A stretch of 18,039 bases of DNA from Burkholderiales bacterium. Its GTDB lineage: Bacteria; Pseudomonadota; Gammaproteobacteria; Burkholderiales; Thiobacillaceae. The stretch is from the NCBI GenBank assembly GCA_005793645.1, contig SXRG01000058.1, forward strand, positions 1 to 18,039, in the 5' to 3' direction. Every line of letters starts with the position of its first letter. Position 1 is the first letter of the stretch. Both the position numbers and the translations under genes were made by a program. Under the pieces are notes generated by a model. It had not been told where the DNA came from and made no database searches. It saw only the letters and a program-made list of their open reading frames with translations. Below are positions 7,225-13,794 of the stretch, one piece after another.

Positions 7225-8325
7225 ATGAGTGCCGAAGTGATGCCCTTGGCAGGTGTGGTTATCTGGGGTGGTTTTTTGTTGGCGACCTTGTTCGGTTATG
7301 TAGCCCACAAAACCAGTTTTTGCACCATGGGTGCGGTCTCCGATGTGGTGAACATGGGAGATTGGGGGCGCATGCGGGCCTGGATGTTGGCCATGGCGAT
7401 TGCTATTCTCGGGGCCAATGGTATGGCCTATTTCGGCCAACTGAACCTGGCCGATACGATCTACACGGCGGGGCAGGTGTACTGGGCAGCTGCCTTGGTG
7501 GGTGGGTTGTGTTTCGGCGTTGGCATGACCCTGGCGGGTGGTTGCGCCCAGCGTACCTTGGTGCGAGTAGGCGGCGGGAACCTTAAGTCGATCGTGGTCT
7601 TCCTGTTTCTTGGCTATTCGGCTCTTGTGACCATACGCGGCATCTTCGGTGCATTTCGCGTTGGGGTGCTTCAGTCGGAGTCGCTGACCTTGTCGTTGGG
7701 GTCTTCCAGCACCATTCCTGCCATGCTGGGGTTCGATGCACAAGCCCAGCTCGGCCTCGCCACGGCGATGTTCCTGTTGATAGTGGTGTTCGTTTTCAAG
7801 GACAAGGAATTCCGGCATAACCGTGACAATATGTTGGCGGGCATCGTGGCCGGATTGGTGGTCGTTGCAGGCTGGTATTTGGCCGGACATCTGGGGCATG
7901 CCGAGGATCCGAACACCATGGAAATGACGTATCTGGCGACCAATTCGCATCGCGCCGAGTCGTTTAGTTTCGTGGCCCCGATTGGCTACACCATGGATCT
8001 GTGGGCGTATTGGACGGATACCCAGACCAAGGTGACCTTTGGTATTGCCACCGTCTTTGGCATCGGTATTGGATCCTTCCTTTATGCCGTTCTGCATAAA
8101 ACTTTTCGCTGGGAGTACTTTACGAGCCCTCAAGATCTTTTTAGCCATATAATCGGCGCAGCTTTGATGGGATTTGGTGGCGTGACAGCTATGGGTTGCA
8201 CAATAGGCCAGGGAATTACTGGGCTTTCGACACTAGCTTTGGGCTCTGTTATTGCGCTGACCGGCATTCTGGCTGGGGCAACGATCACCATGAAGCTTCA
8301 GTACCATTGGATGGCGCGAAATTAA
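7225..8325 (+). CDS. YeeE/YedE family transporter, probable thiosulfate or sulfur-compound permease
   Basis: This is a multi-spanning inner-membrane protein of 366 residues. Family members such as TsuA of Spirochaeta thermophila take up thiosulfate, passing it along conserved Cys residues. The expected Cys landmarks are present: C33 in KTSFCTMG, C107 in GMTLAGGCAQRTLVRVGGGN, and C325 in AMGCTIGQGITGLS. About nine hydrophobic helices can be counted, with a charged loop near 190-200. The ATG at 7225 is preferred, with GAGGAG 5 nt upstream, over GTG 7222. A secreted thioredoxin follows after 16 nt, suggesting that transport is tied to periplasmic thiol chemistry. The last 200 bp look more AT-rich than the surroundings. 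The exact substrate is inferred from the family only. Confidence 0.88.
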   Translation: MSAEVMPLAGVVIWGGFLLATLFGYVAHKTSFCTMGAVSDVVNMGDWGRMRAWMLAMAIAILGANGMAYFGQLNLADTIYTAGQVYWAAALVGGLCFGVGMTLAGGCAQRTLVRVGGGNLKSIVVFLFLGYSALVTIRGIFGAFRVGVLQSESLTLSLGSSSTIPAMLGFDAQAQLGLATAMFLLIVVFVFKDKEFRHNRDNMLAGIVAGLVVVAGWYLAGHLGHAEDPNTMEMTYLATNSHRAESFSFVAPIGYTMDLWAYWTDTQTKVTFGIATVFGIGIGSFLYAVLHKTFRWEYFTSPQDLFSHIIGAALMGFGGVTAMGCTIGQGITGLSTLALGSVIALTGILAGATITMKLQYHWMARN

Positions 8326-8341
8326 AGTGCGATAGGAAAAC

Positions 8342-8851
8342 TTGCTTCGTTACCTAAAATTACTATTGGGGGGGGTGCTGTGCGCGGCTTGGATTTCAAG
8401 CGCGCTGGCCGCTCCAAAGACAATCAATTTTCAGTTTACCGATGTAAACGGGAAGTCGGTTCGACTCTCTGACTACAAAGGCCAATGGGTCTTGGTCAAC
8501 TTTTGGGCCCCGTGGTGCCCATTGTGTTGGGAAGAAGTTCCGGAGTTGAACGAACTCAACAAGCGCAGGGACTTTGTTGTCATCGGCGTGGCTTTGGATT
8601 ATGGCCCTGAGGTTAGCATCGTCTCCGAGACGGCCCAGCGTCACAACCTCAACTTTGAAGCAATTGTGGCCGGTGGCTCCCGGCGCAATCCGGACAGCCC
8701 ATTCCGCCAAGTGGGCCCGGTCGATTTTTATCCGACTTCTTACCTCTATGACCCGAATGGAGAGATCGCTATGTTTATCCCGGGTCTGATTAAGGTGAAG
8801 CGTATCCACGCCTTCATGGATACCTGGCGGCAGATCCATTCGGTCAAATAG
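8342..8851 (+). CDS. TlpA/SoxW-like periplasmic thioredoxin
   Basis: This is a secreted or membrane-anchored thioredoxin-fold protein of 169 residues. The signal sequence (1-23, MLRYLKLLLGG..., cleavage after SALA) precedes a redoxin domain with the active-site motif W58-C59-P60-L61-C62 in NFWAPWCPLC and a cis-Pro loop in DFYPTSYLYD. Such proteins reduce periplasmic disulfides, in cytochrome c maturation or in sulfur oxidation. Its place right behind a sulfur-compound transporter favours the latter as an inference. The start is TTG at 8342, with AGGA (8334-8337) 4 nt upstream; no ATG is available nearby in frame. Eight consecutive G (8368-8375) lie inside the signal-sequence codons. Codon use at the 5' end is more AT-rich than in neighbouring genes. 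Confidence 0.88.
   Translation: MLRYLKLLLGGVLCAAWISSALAAPKTINFQFTDVNGKSVRLSDYKGQWVLVNFWAPWCPLCWEEVPELNELNKRRDFVVIGVALDYGPEVSIVSETAQRHNLNFEAIVAGGSRRNPDSPFRQVGPVDFYPTSYLYDPNGEIAMFIPGLIKVKRIHAFMDTWRQIHSVK
8368..8375 (+). repeat. G8 homopolymer in the thioredoxin signal-peptide codons
   Basis: Eight consecutive G lie about 27 bases after the TTG start. The reading frame continues correctly across the tract. Slippage here would frameshift the protein. Confidence 0.8.
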
Positions 8852-8924
8852 CGACTGGATTGGAAATGGCTCGGCTTGTCGGGCCTGACGGTGTTCACTT
8901 CAGCTTTGGGTTTGAATTTTAGGA

Positions 8925-8953
8925 TTGACTCGAATGCTTGGATTTGGAATAAT
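8925..8953 (+). promoter_or_regulatory. Sigma70-type promoter for the tRNA-Lys genes
   Basis: The -35 box TTGACT (8925-8930) and -10 box AATAAT (8948-8953) are separated by exactly 17 bases and lie 12 bases before the first tRNA. The bases after the -10 (CGCCGTC, 8954-8960) are GC-rich, like the discriminators of stringently controlled stable-RNA promoters. The AT-rich stretch just upstream (8911-8924) might help polymerase binding. Confidence 0.7.
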
Positions 8954-8965
8954 CGCCGTCTTTCC

Positions 8966-9041
8966 GGGTCGGTAGCTCAGCCGGTAGAGCAGCGGACTTT
9001 TTCTCCGTTGGTCGCGAGTTCGAATCTCGCCCGACCTACCA
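8966..9041 (+). tRNA. tRNA-Lys (anticodon TTT) with an atypical anticodon loop
   Basis: The cloverleaf is complete: 7-bp acceptor (GGGTCGG/CCGACCT, with a G1·T72 wobble), D stem GCTC/GAGC, anticodon stem GCGGA/TCCGT, 5-nt variable loop, T stem GCGAG/CTCGC with loop TTCGAAT, and encoded CCA. By position the anticodon is TTT (8999-9001), which reads Lys AAA/AAG. The anticodon loop, however, reads C-T-T-T-T-T-C, placing T at position 37 and C at 38, where tRNA-Lys has A and A. Position 37 is almost always a purine, and t6A37 is needed for normal UUU decoding. The gene may be functional and variant, decayed, or contain a sequence error. A good promoter lies directly upstream. Confidence 0.8.
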
Positions 9042-9047
9042 TGTTTC

Positions 9048-9123
9048 GGGTTGTTAGCTCAGTTGGTAGAGCTGCGGACTCTTAATCCGTCGGTCGAGTG
9101 TTCGAGTCACTCACAACCCACCA
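9048..9123 (+). tRNA. tRNA-Lys (anticodon CTT)
   Basis: A regular cloverleaf with fully paired acceptor GGGTTGT/ACAACCC, D stem GCTC/GAGC, anticodon stem GCGGA/TCCGT with loop CTCTTAA (anticodon CTT at 9081-9083), T stem GAGTG/CACTC with loop TTCGAGT, and encoded CCA. It decodes AAG only. It lies 6 nt after the first tRNA-Lys and is presumably co-transcribed with it from the promoter at 8925-8953. Confidence 0.95.
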
Positions 9124-9127
9124 AAAT

Positions 9128-9172
9128 CGGGGTTTGTCGGTATGTACACAAATACATGCACGCCAAACCCCG
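9128..9172 (+). terminator. Composite hairpin after the tRNA genes, possible terminator or obgE leader
   Basis: An outer 9-bp perfect stem CGGGGTTTG (9128-9136)/CAAACCCCG (9164-9172) encloses a second small stem ATGTA/TACAT (9142-9146/9153-9157). No clear T run follows (TTATCATT), so intrinsic termination would be weak. It lies between the tRNA 3' end and the obgE start codon 16 nt later, so it could stop tRNA transcripts partially or act in the obgE leader. Confidence 0.4.
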
Positions 9173-9187
9173 TTATCATTCCCGACC

Positions 9188-10306
9188 ATGAAATTCATTG
9201 ACGAAGCCTCTATCGAAGTCTGCGCCGGCAACGGTGGCAAGGGCGCGGCCACCTTCCGGCGCGAAAAGTACATCCCCATGGGTGGCCCCGACGGCGGCGA
9301 TGGTGGCAAGGGGGGCGATGTCTGGTTGGTGGCCGATCGCAATCTCAACACCTTGATCGAGTTTCGCTACACCCGGACCTATCGTGGGGAGGACGGCGAA
9401 CGCGGGGGCTCGGCCGATTGTTACGGCAAGGGTGGGGCTGACTGCATCGTTCGTGTACCGGTCGGAACCCTGGTGATCGAAGAGAATATCGACGAGGACG
9501 GCTTTCGCACGACCGGCGATAGCATCGTTGATCTGGCCAAGGATGGCATGCGGTTTTGTATTGCGCGGGGCGGTAAGGGTGGCCTCGGCAACTTGCATTT
9601 CAAGACCAGCACTAACCGCGCCCCACGCAAGAGCACCCCCGGCACGGAGGGTGAAAGCCGCCGCCTGCGTCTGGAGCTTAAGGTGCTGGCTGATGTTGGT
9701 CTGCTGGGTATGCCCAACGCCGGAACATCGACCTTTATCCGCGCGGTGTCGGCGGCGCGCCCCAAGGTGGCCGATTACCCGTTTACCACGCTCTACCCCA
9801 ACTTGGGCGTGGTGCGCGTCGATCACGACCGCAGTTTTGTCATTGCCGATATCCCCGGTCTAATCGAAGGTGCTGCCGAGGGCGCCGGGCTGGGTCATCA
9901 ATTCCTCCGCCACTTGGCACGCACCCGGGTGCTGCTGCATTTGGTCGATCTAGCACCGTTTGATCCTACGGTTGATCCGGTGCGTGAGGCGCGTGCCATC
10001 GTCGAAGAGCTTCGCAAGTACGATGACGATCTGTACAACAAGCCACGCTGGCTGGTGCTCAACAAGCTCGACTTGGTCCCGGAGGAAGAACGCGCTGAGC
10101 GGATAGCAAATTTTCTTCGTGATTACGGCTGGGACGGCCCGGTGTTCGGCATTGCCGCGATCAGCGGTGAAAACTGCCAGAAACTCGTCTATGCGCTTAT
10201 GGGCTTCCTGGAGACGCAGCGTGCCGAAGCGGACGCGGCGGCCAAAGAGATTGTTGCTGATGCAGAGGCGGGGCCTGAGGCCTTCGCCGACGAGGACGAA
10301 GCGTGA
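9188..10306 (+). CDS. obgE: ObgE/CgtA GTPase with an altered P-loop
   Basis: ObgE is an essential GTPase that binds the 50S subunit and couples ribosome maturation to nutrient state. The 372 residues comprise the Gly-rich Obg domain (1-~160, FRREKYIPMGGPDGGDGG), the G domain (~160-335) and an acidic tail. G2-like DYPFTTLYPNLGVV, G3 DIPGLIEGAAEGAG, G4 NKLDL and a G5-like AAISGEN are normal. The G1 loop reads GMPNAGTST: the invariant P-loop Lys is Thr180 (codon ACA, 9725-9727), one base from AAA. The ATG at 9188 matches the conserved MKFIDEA start; no clear ribosome binding site precedes it. The usual rplU-rpmA genes are not upstream. The stop overlaps the proB GTG. Confidence 0.95.
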   Translation: MKFIDEASIEVCAGNGGKGAATFRREKYIPMGGPDGGDGGKGGDVWLVADRNLNTLIEFRYTRTYRGEDGERGGSADCYGKGGADCIVRVPVGTLVIEENIDEDGFRTTGDSIVDLAKDGMRFCIARGGKGGLGNLHFKTSTNRAPRKSTPGTEGESRRLRLELKVLADVGLLGMPNAGTSTFIRAVSAARPKVADYPFTTLYPNLGVVRVDHDRSFVIADIPGLIEGAAEGAGLGHQFLRHLARTRVLLHLVDLAPFDPTVDPVREARAIVEELRKYDDDLYNKPRWLVLNKLDLVPEEERAERIANFLRDYGWDGPVFGIAAISGENCQKLVYALMGFLETQRAEADAAAKEIVADAEAGPEAFADEDEA

Positions 10307-11421
10307 AATCCGTCATCGCCGATGCCCGCCGCCTGATCGTCAAGGTTGGCAGCAGTCTGGTCACCAACGATGGTCGCGGACTGGATCATGTGCGGCTGGC
10401 GCGTTGGGCCGAGCAGATTGCCGCGCTCAATACCATGGGCAAAGAGGTCGTGCTGGTCTCTTCGGGTGCCATTGCCGAAGGCCTGTTGCGTCTGGGTTGG
10501 GCCAAGCGCCCGCAGGCGCTCAACGAGTTGCAGGCCGCTGCCGCTGTCGGCCAGATGGGCTTGATTGAGGCCTACGAGCGCTGCTTTCGCGGTCACGGTC
10601 TGCGTTCGGCACAGGTGTTGCTGACCCATGCCGACCTGACGGACCGCGAGCGCTATCTTAACGCCCGCTCGACCTTGCGCACCCTGCTCGAGCTCAAGGT
10701 CATCCCGATCATCAACGAAAACGATACGGTCACCACTGACGAGATCAAGTTTGGCGATAACGACACACTGGGGGCACTGGTCGCCAATCTGGTCGAGGCC
10801 GATGCGTTGATTATCCTCACCGACCAGTCGGGTCTGTACACCGCGGATCCACGCAAGGATCCAGCCGCCACATTGGTACGCGATGCCCGGGCGGGCGACA
10901 TCGCGCTCGAAACCATGGCCGGTGGTGCCGGTTCTAATGTAGGTACCGGTGGCATGCTGACCAAGATCCTCGCCGCCAAGCGTGCAGCCCGCAGCGGCGC
11001 GCATACCGTCATTGCCAGTGGTCGCGAAGACGCGGTGTTGGTACGCCTGGCCGAGGGCGAGGCCATCGGTAGCCAGCTTATCGCCAGCGCAGCGACCTTG
11101 GAGGCGCGTCGTCAATGGCTGGCCGACCATCTGCGCGGTCGCGGTCGGTTGGTGCTTGACGCTGGCGCGGTGGCCGCCCTGACTACGCAGGGCAAGAGTC
11201 TGCTGCCGATTGGTGTTGTCGCCGTCGAAGGAGATTTTCAGCGTGGCGAGGTCGTCGCCTGTGTCGATGCCGCCGGCCGTGACATTGCCAGAGGTCTGGT
11301 CAACTACTCAGCCTTTGATGCCCGCCGCATCATCGGCCACCCAAGCCACGACATCGCCGCCATACTTGGCTATGTCGATGCCCCGGAGCTAATTCATCGC
11401 GATAGCTTGGCCTTGCTGTAG
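10303..11421 (+). CDS. proB: ProB, glutamate 5-kinase with PUA domain
   Basis: ProB phosphorylates glutamate to gamma-glutamyl phosphate, the first and usually proline-inhibited step of proline synthesis. The 372 residues contain the amino-acid-kinase domain (1-~260) with LIVKVGSSLVTNDGRG, VLVSSGAIAEG, LQAAAAVGQMGL, INENDTV, the FGDNDTLGALVANLVEAD block and GTGGMLTK. A C-terminal PUA domain (~275-372) shows RGRLVLDAGAVAAL, KSLLPIGVVAVEG and RGLVNYS. Length and motifs match the Pseudomonas-type enzyme. Translation starts at GTG 10303, overlapping the obgE stop (GTGA), with GAGG in the end of obgE as a possible ribosome binding site. proA is not adjacent. A hairpin follows downstream. Confidence 0.97.
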   Translation: MKSVIADARRLIVKVGSSLVTNDGRGLDHVRLARWAEQIAALNTMGKEVVLVSSGAIAEGLLRLGWAKRPQALNELQAAAAVGQMGLIEAYERCFRGHGLRSAQVLLTHADLTDRERYLNARSTLRTLLELKVIPIINENDTVTTDEIKFGDNDTLGALVANLVEADALIILTDQSGLYTADPRKDPAATLVRDARAGDIALETMAGGAGSNVGTGGMLTKILAAKRAARSGAHTVIASGREDAVLVRLAEGEAIGSQLIASAATLEARRQWLADHLRGRGRLVLDAGAVAALTTQGKSLLPIGVVAVEGDFQRGEVVACVDAAGRDIARGLVNYSAFDARRIIGHPSHDIAAILGYVDAPELIHRDSLALL

Positions 11422-11492
11422 GCGCATACGACACCAAGCGCTGTCGGTACACACCCACAATGTTGATTAAGACATAGCAGGCCAGTCTGAAA

Positions 11493-11525
11493 GCGAAAGA
11501 TCATGGTCTGACCACGATTTTTCGC
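11493..11525. terminator. Strong hairpin between convergent proB and the secretin gene
   Basis: Two 14-nt arms (11493-11506 and 11512-11525) pair with a 5-nt loop TCTGA; 12 Watson-Crick pairs, one G·T and one mismatch. The outer part is GCGAAA/TTTCGC. It sits in the 130-bp gap where transcription from both sides converges, so it probably acts as a bidirectional terminator. Neither side has a long T run directly after the stem, so efficiency is uncertain. The rest of the gap shows no gene. Confidence 0.6.
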
Positions 11526-11551
11526 GATTCCCGATGTCACGCGTGTGGCGA

Positions 11552-12913
11552 TTAGGGTTGCTTGTCCACGAGGTGGGGGGTGAGAAACACCAGCAGTTCG
11601 CGGTTGCGTCGGGTTTCGCCTTCGCTACGAAATAGGCGTCCGAGCAGGGGAATATCGGTCAGTAACGGGAATGCGCTCTGACTGTCGCCCCGGTCTTCTT
11701 GGTAGATGCCGCCCAGGATCAGGGTCTCGCCGTGTTTGACACGGACGCGGGTTTTGAGGCGGTGGGTGTCGATGGGAAAGGCCTCGGCACCTTGGCCGTT
11801 GCCGCTGCTCAGGCTACGGCCGCGGCTATCCTTGTGTACTTCAATGTCCAGTTCGATCAGCTCGTTGTCGAGGATGTTAGGCGCAACCCTCAGGCAGAGC
11901 AGGGCGTCCTTGTAAGTGGTCTGGGTACTGATGCTGCCGTTGGTGGTAGTGCTGTTCTGGATCGGCAGTTGTTCGCCCTGGGTGATGACGGCCGGGGTGC
12001 GGTTCAGGGTCATGACGCGGGGGTTGGCGATGACGCGGCCTTTTTCTGTTTGCTCCAGGGCGTCGAGTTCAATGCGCAGCAGGTCGGTGGTGGCGGCGGC
12101 TAAGGGACTGGCATCCGTTAGGGTTGCGGGCAGGATCATGAGGCTGCTGCCCCGCGCCCACCGCGCCCCGAGCCGAATGCCCAGGTTGCGACTGAAGGTG
12201 GTGTCGGCGATGACGATGCGGGCCTCCAGCATGACTTGGCGCTGGGGCTGATCAAGCAGGGCAATGAGGCGTTGCAGGGTGGCCAGACGCGACGGGCTGT
12301 CCTTGATCAGCAGACGCGGGTAGGCGTGATCGATCAGGAGTTGGCCCCTGGGGCTGAGCAGCCGGGGCCCCGCAGTCGAGGGGTTGGGCCCGCGTTCGGA
12401 AGCGAGTGGTTGCGTCGCTGCCTGGTGGGTGGCGCGGGAGGTGGGTTGCGGTGGGGCAACTTCGGAACCGCAACTAACCGGGCTGGCGGTCGTTTGCCAA
12501 GGACGCCCTTCGACCAGGGCGGCGGCCTGGTCGACAGGTAGGTGACGGAGCGGAATCGCGACAAATTCTGTCGCCGGGCGTTCTTCTTGTTGCGCCTTGT
12601 TCAGGACGCGGAGTGCGAGGCCGTGCGGTTCTGTCGTCAGCCGTTTGCTGGCCAGGATCAGATCCAGCGCCTCTTGCCAAGGCAGATCACGGACCTTGAG
12701 GGTGACCGTGCCGGTGATGTCTTCGTCAATGATGAGCCCATGCCCCGAGAGATCGGCGACCATGCGCAGGGCCTGGCGTACTTCGACACCGTCCAGATTT
12801 AGGTCGATGCGACCGCTGGCGGGCGGTGTCGGGGTCGTACTCGTCGCAAAAGACAGGTCGGCGAAGGTCAGAGCGGTAGCGACGAAGAGGACGGTCAGGG
12901 CGCGTAGGGTCAT
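11552..12913 (-). CDS. pilQ: Short PilQ/HofQ-type secretin
   Basis: This outer-membrane secretin forms the pore for a type IV pilus or for DNA uptake. The 453 residues comprise a signal peptide (1-23), an STN/N0 domain (about 36-88, IDLNLDGVEVRQALRMVADL), an N1 domain (about 116-220), and the secretin core (about 226-450) with QVMLEARIV, the VIANPRV strand, LPLLTDIPLLGRLFR-like FPLLTDIPLLGRLFR and RNRELLVFLTPHL. A low-complexity segment (about 138-184) interrupts N1. The peptidoglycan-binding AMIN domains of full-length PilQ (about 700 residues) are absent; size and layout resemble the DNA-uptake secretins HofQ and ComE. The ATG overlaps the stop of the PilO–PilP gene (ATGA). Last gene of the minus-strand operon. 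Confidence 0.9.
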   Translation of the reverse strand: MTLRALTVLFVATALTFADLSFATSTTPTPPASGRIDLNLDGVEVRQALRMVADLSGHGLIIDEDITGTVTLKVRDLPWQEALDLILASKRLTTEPHGLALRVLNKAQQEERPATEFVAIPLRHLPVDQAAALVEGRPWQTTASPVSCGSEVAPPQPTSRATHQAATQPLASERGPNPSTAGPRLLSPRGQLLIDHAYPRLLIKDSPSRLATLQRLIALLDQPQRQVMLEARIVIADTTFSRNLGIRLGARWARGSSLMILPATLTDASPLAAATTDLLRIELDALEQTEKGRVIANPRVMTLNRTPAVITQGEQLPIQNSTTTNGSISTQTTYKDALLCLRVAPNILDNELIELDIEVHKDSRGRSLSSGNGQGAEAFPIDTHRLKTRVRVKHGETLILGGIYQEDRGDSQSAFPLLTDIPLLGRLFRSEGETRRNRELLVFLTPHLVDKQP

Positions 12914-13794
12914 GGTGGGGTTCCGATCAGAAGGGACTGGTGCTCGGTGTCTTGTTGAATCTCAATGCCGTTCGGGAGGATGGCGTGGACCTTACCGCCA
13001 CGATCACCGAGCCGCATCCCGGGCCGGACCGTGTGGGTTTTTCCGGCGGGTGTGCGCACCAAGGCGTAGTGGTCGTGCGCGGCGCGGCCTATGGCAATGA
13101 CCCGGTAGGCGGACAGGGGGTGTTCTTCCAGTACGGTTCGGGGTGTGTGGATGGGTTTGGGGCGGGGCTGGAACAGCGCTGCGGACGGGGCTGAGGATGG
13201 GCCTGGATGTGCGCTTGGGTACGATGTGGGATTGCGTATGCAGACCTGCAGGGAAAGGGTGATCAATCCGCGATCATCGGTTGTGGTGCCAGTGGAAAGC
13301 GTGAAGCGCTCGACGGACTGCGGGCTGTGTAACAGGTCCTGTAGTAGGCCTTGGACGGCGAGGGGCGCGCCATTCATTTTTAACCGCAGCCGTTGGCAAT
13401 CGGATTCGGGGTTGGCAGGGAGTGGGGTGTAGTCGAGCAGATGGACGGATTGGGCTTGAGCGAGGCCTTGCAGGAACTGCCAGGGGTCTTGTGTCAAGCG
13501 GGGCGAGGCGGTCGTTACGGTCTGCAGGGTGTTATTCAAGGCCTCAGCTTCGCGGAGGCGTTCATCTAGTCCACGGAGCTCGATCGTACGGGTGCGAAGC
13601 GTGGTTTCAAGATTGTGGATGTGATCTTGTGTAGGCCAGATCCAGAGGGTTAGCGAGAGGGCTCCGATGCAGAGCAGCCAGAGGGTCATAGCGCCATGGT
13701 GCGCTCTCGCTGGAATTTGGCCATGGCGCAGCAGGGCGCGGGACAGCGTTTGTGATAGGCGTGCGAAAAGATCGCTCAGGGGGCCGTTGTTCAT
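12910..13794 (-). CDS. pilOP: PilO–PilP fusion, periplasmic pilus alignment protein
   Basis: This single 294-residue protein joins two alignment-complex subunits that are usually separate. The N-terminal part is PilO-like: a short cytoplasmic tail, one membrane helix (about 36-54, MTLWLLCIGALSLTLWIW), a coiled coil (about 56-92), and a ferredoxin-like domain (about 105-188). A Pro/Ser linker (about 189-220) leads to a PilP domain (about 221-290: LEEHPLSAYRVIAIGR, ALVRTPAGKTHTVRPGMRLG, GKVHAILPNGIEI), the beta-fold that contacts the secretin N0 domain. Classical PilP is a lipoprotein; here anchoring is by the PilO helix. The start overlaps the PilN gene stop and the stop overlaps the secretin start, both ATGA. 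No stop or frameshift separates the two halves. Confidence 0.87.
   Translation of the reverse strand: MNNGPLSDLFARLSQTLSRALLRHGQIPARAHHGAMTLWLLCIGALSLTLWIWPTQDHIHNLETTLRTRTIELRGLDERLREAEALNNTLQTVTTASPRLTQDPWQFLQGLAQAQSVHLLDYTPLPANPESDCQRLRLKMNGAPLAVQGLLQDLLHSPQSVERFTLSTGTTTDDRGLITLSLQVCIRNPTSYPSAHPGPSSAPSAALFQPRPKPIHTPRTVLEEHPLSAYRVIAIGRAAHDHYALVRTPAGKTHTVRPGMRLGDRGGKVHAILPNGIEIQQDTEHQSLLIGTPP

Noticed and set aside
7003..8148. Long minus-strand open frame (381 codons) opposite the transporter
   Set aside because: It lies wholly opposite queC and the YeeE/YedE gene, has His/Gln/Arg-rich composition, no recognisable domain and no ribosome binding site; it mirrors codon bias of the + strand genes.
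8876..9085. Open frame running through the two tRNA genes
   Set aside because: Its residues (VAQPVEQR..., SSNLARP) are the usual false translation of tRNA sequence.
8966..9123. Possible attachment-site duplication at the tRNA-Lys genes
   Set aside because: I looked for repeated tRNA 3' ends elsewhere in the window and found none; no integrase is present.
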